A stretch of 16,384 nt of DNA from DATAYA01 sp036272815 (GTDB taxonomy: Bacteria > Pseudomonadota > Alphaproteobacteria > Acetobacterales > Acetobacteraceae): the NCBI GenBank assembly GCA_036272815.1, contig DATAYA010000264.1, forward strand, positions 1 through 16,384, given 5' to 3'. This document shows, piece by piece, positions 16,297 through 16,384 of the stretch. Within the stretch, counting starts at the first letter, position 1, and every line of letters starts with the position of its first letter. Both the position numbers and the translations under genes were made by a program. The notes beneath the pieces are model-generated. The model did no database searches and was not told the origin of the DNA. It worked only from the letters and a program-made list of their open reading frames with translations.

Positions 16297-16384
16297 ATGA
16301 CCAACGAAACCACGCGCCGCCGCGTGCTCGGCGGGGCGGCCGGGATCGCCGCTGCCGCCACGCTGCGGCCGGCGCTGGCGGCGA
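16297..16384 (+). CDS. Start of a Tat-exported protein, cut by the window end
   Basis: Only 29 residues are visible: MTNETTRRRVLGGAAGIAAA then ATLRPALAA. This is a clear twin-arginine signal (RRR at 7-9, hydrophobic stretch, ALAA cleavage region), so the product is exported folded to the periplasm. The ATG follows GGGGA by about 9 bases and a good promoter. The mature domain is outside the window. A solute-binding protein is likely from context but cannot be shown. Confidence 0.7.
   Translation, partial: MTNETTRRRVLGGAAGIAAAATLRPALAA

Overview
The window is very GC-rich, densely packed bacterial chromosome with no RNA gene, CRISPR array, insertion sequence or phage gene visible. Codon use is strongly G/C at third positions throughout. 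The gene complement (aroE-coaE-dnaQ run, murQ with an SIS-type deaminase, orphan Tat-exported solute-binding proteins, TctC-like protein, HODM/DUF3445 protein, ArsR regulator beside NIPSNAP and PEP-mutase-like genes) and a GC-rich dispersed hairpin repeat suggest an alphaproteobacterium, probably Acetobacteraceae. That placement is inference from gene content, not from a marker gene.

Layout. (1) 65-2116: an ArsR-family regulator with two CxxC pairs (minus) is divergent from a NIPSNAP protein overlapping a PEP mutase/isocitrate lyase superfamily protein (plus). Three perfect 14-bp tandem repeats lie in the divergent region and are candidate operators. (2) 2152-7405, minus strand: a tightly coupled operon of substrate-binding protein, DppB-like and DppC-like permeases, MurQ, and an SIS-domain sugar-phosphate deaminase/isomerase. 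The last four genes overlap by 1-4 bases. It looks like a muropeptide or amino-sugar salvage unit without its own ATPase. A strong hairpin repeat sits between the binding protein and the first permease, and that permease has no conventional start codon. (3) 7508-12103, plus strand: a HODM-type protein, shikimate dehydrogenase, dephospho-CoA kinase, the DNA polymerase III epsilon subunit (dnaQ), and a TPR/GT-B glycosyltransferase-like protein. dnaQ carries an in-frame ochre stop just before its last catalytic motif. (4) 12193-16384, plus strand: a Tat-exported peptide/oligopeptide-type binding protein, a divergent TctC-like Tat protein, a proline racemase/4-hydroxyproline epimerase with both catalytic cysteines, and the start of another Tat-signal protein behind a good sigma70-like promoter.

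The most interesting points are the split dnaQ, the hairpin repeat merged with the start of dppB and its second copy before the racemase gene, the ATPase-less transporter fused to a MurQ pathway, and two sets of short tandem repeats at gene boundaries. No clearly new multi-gene system is visible. The murQ-linked importer operon and the broken proofreading gene are the best leads.
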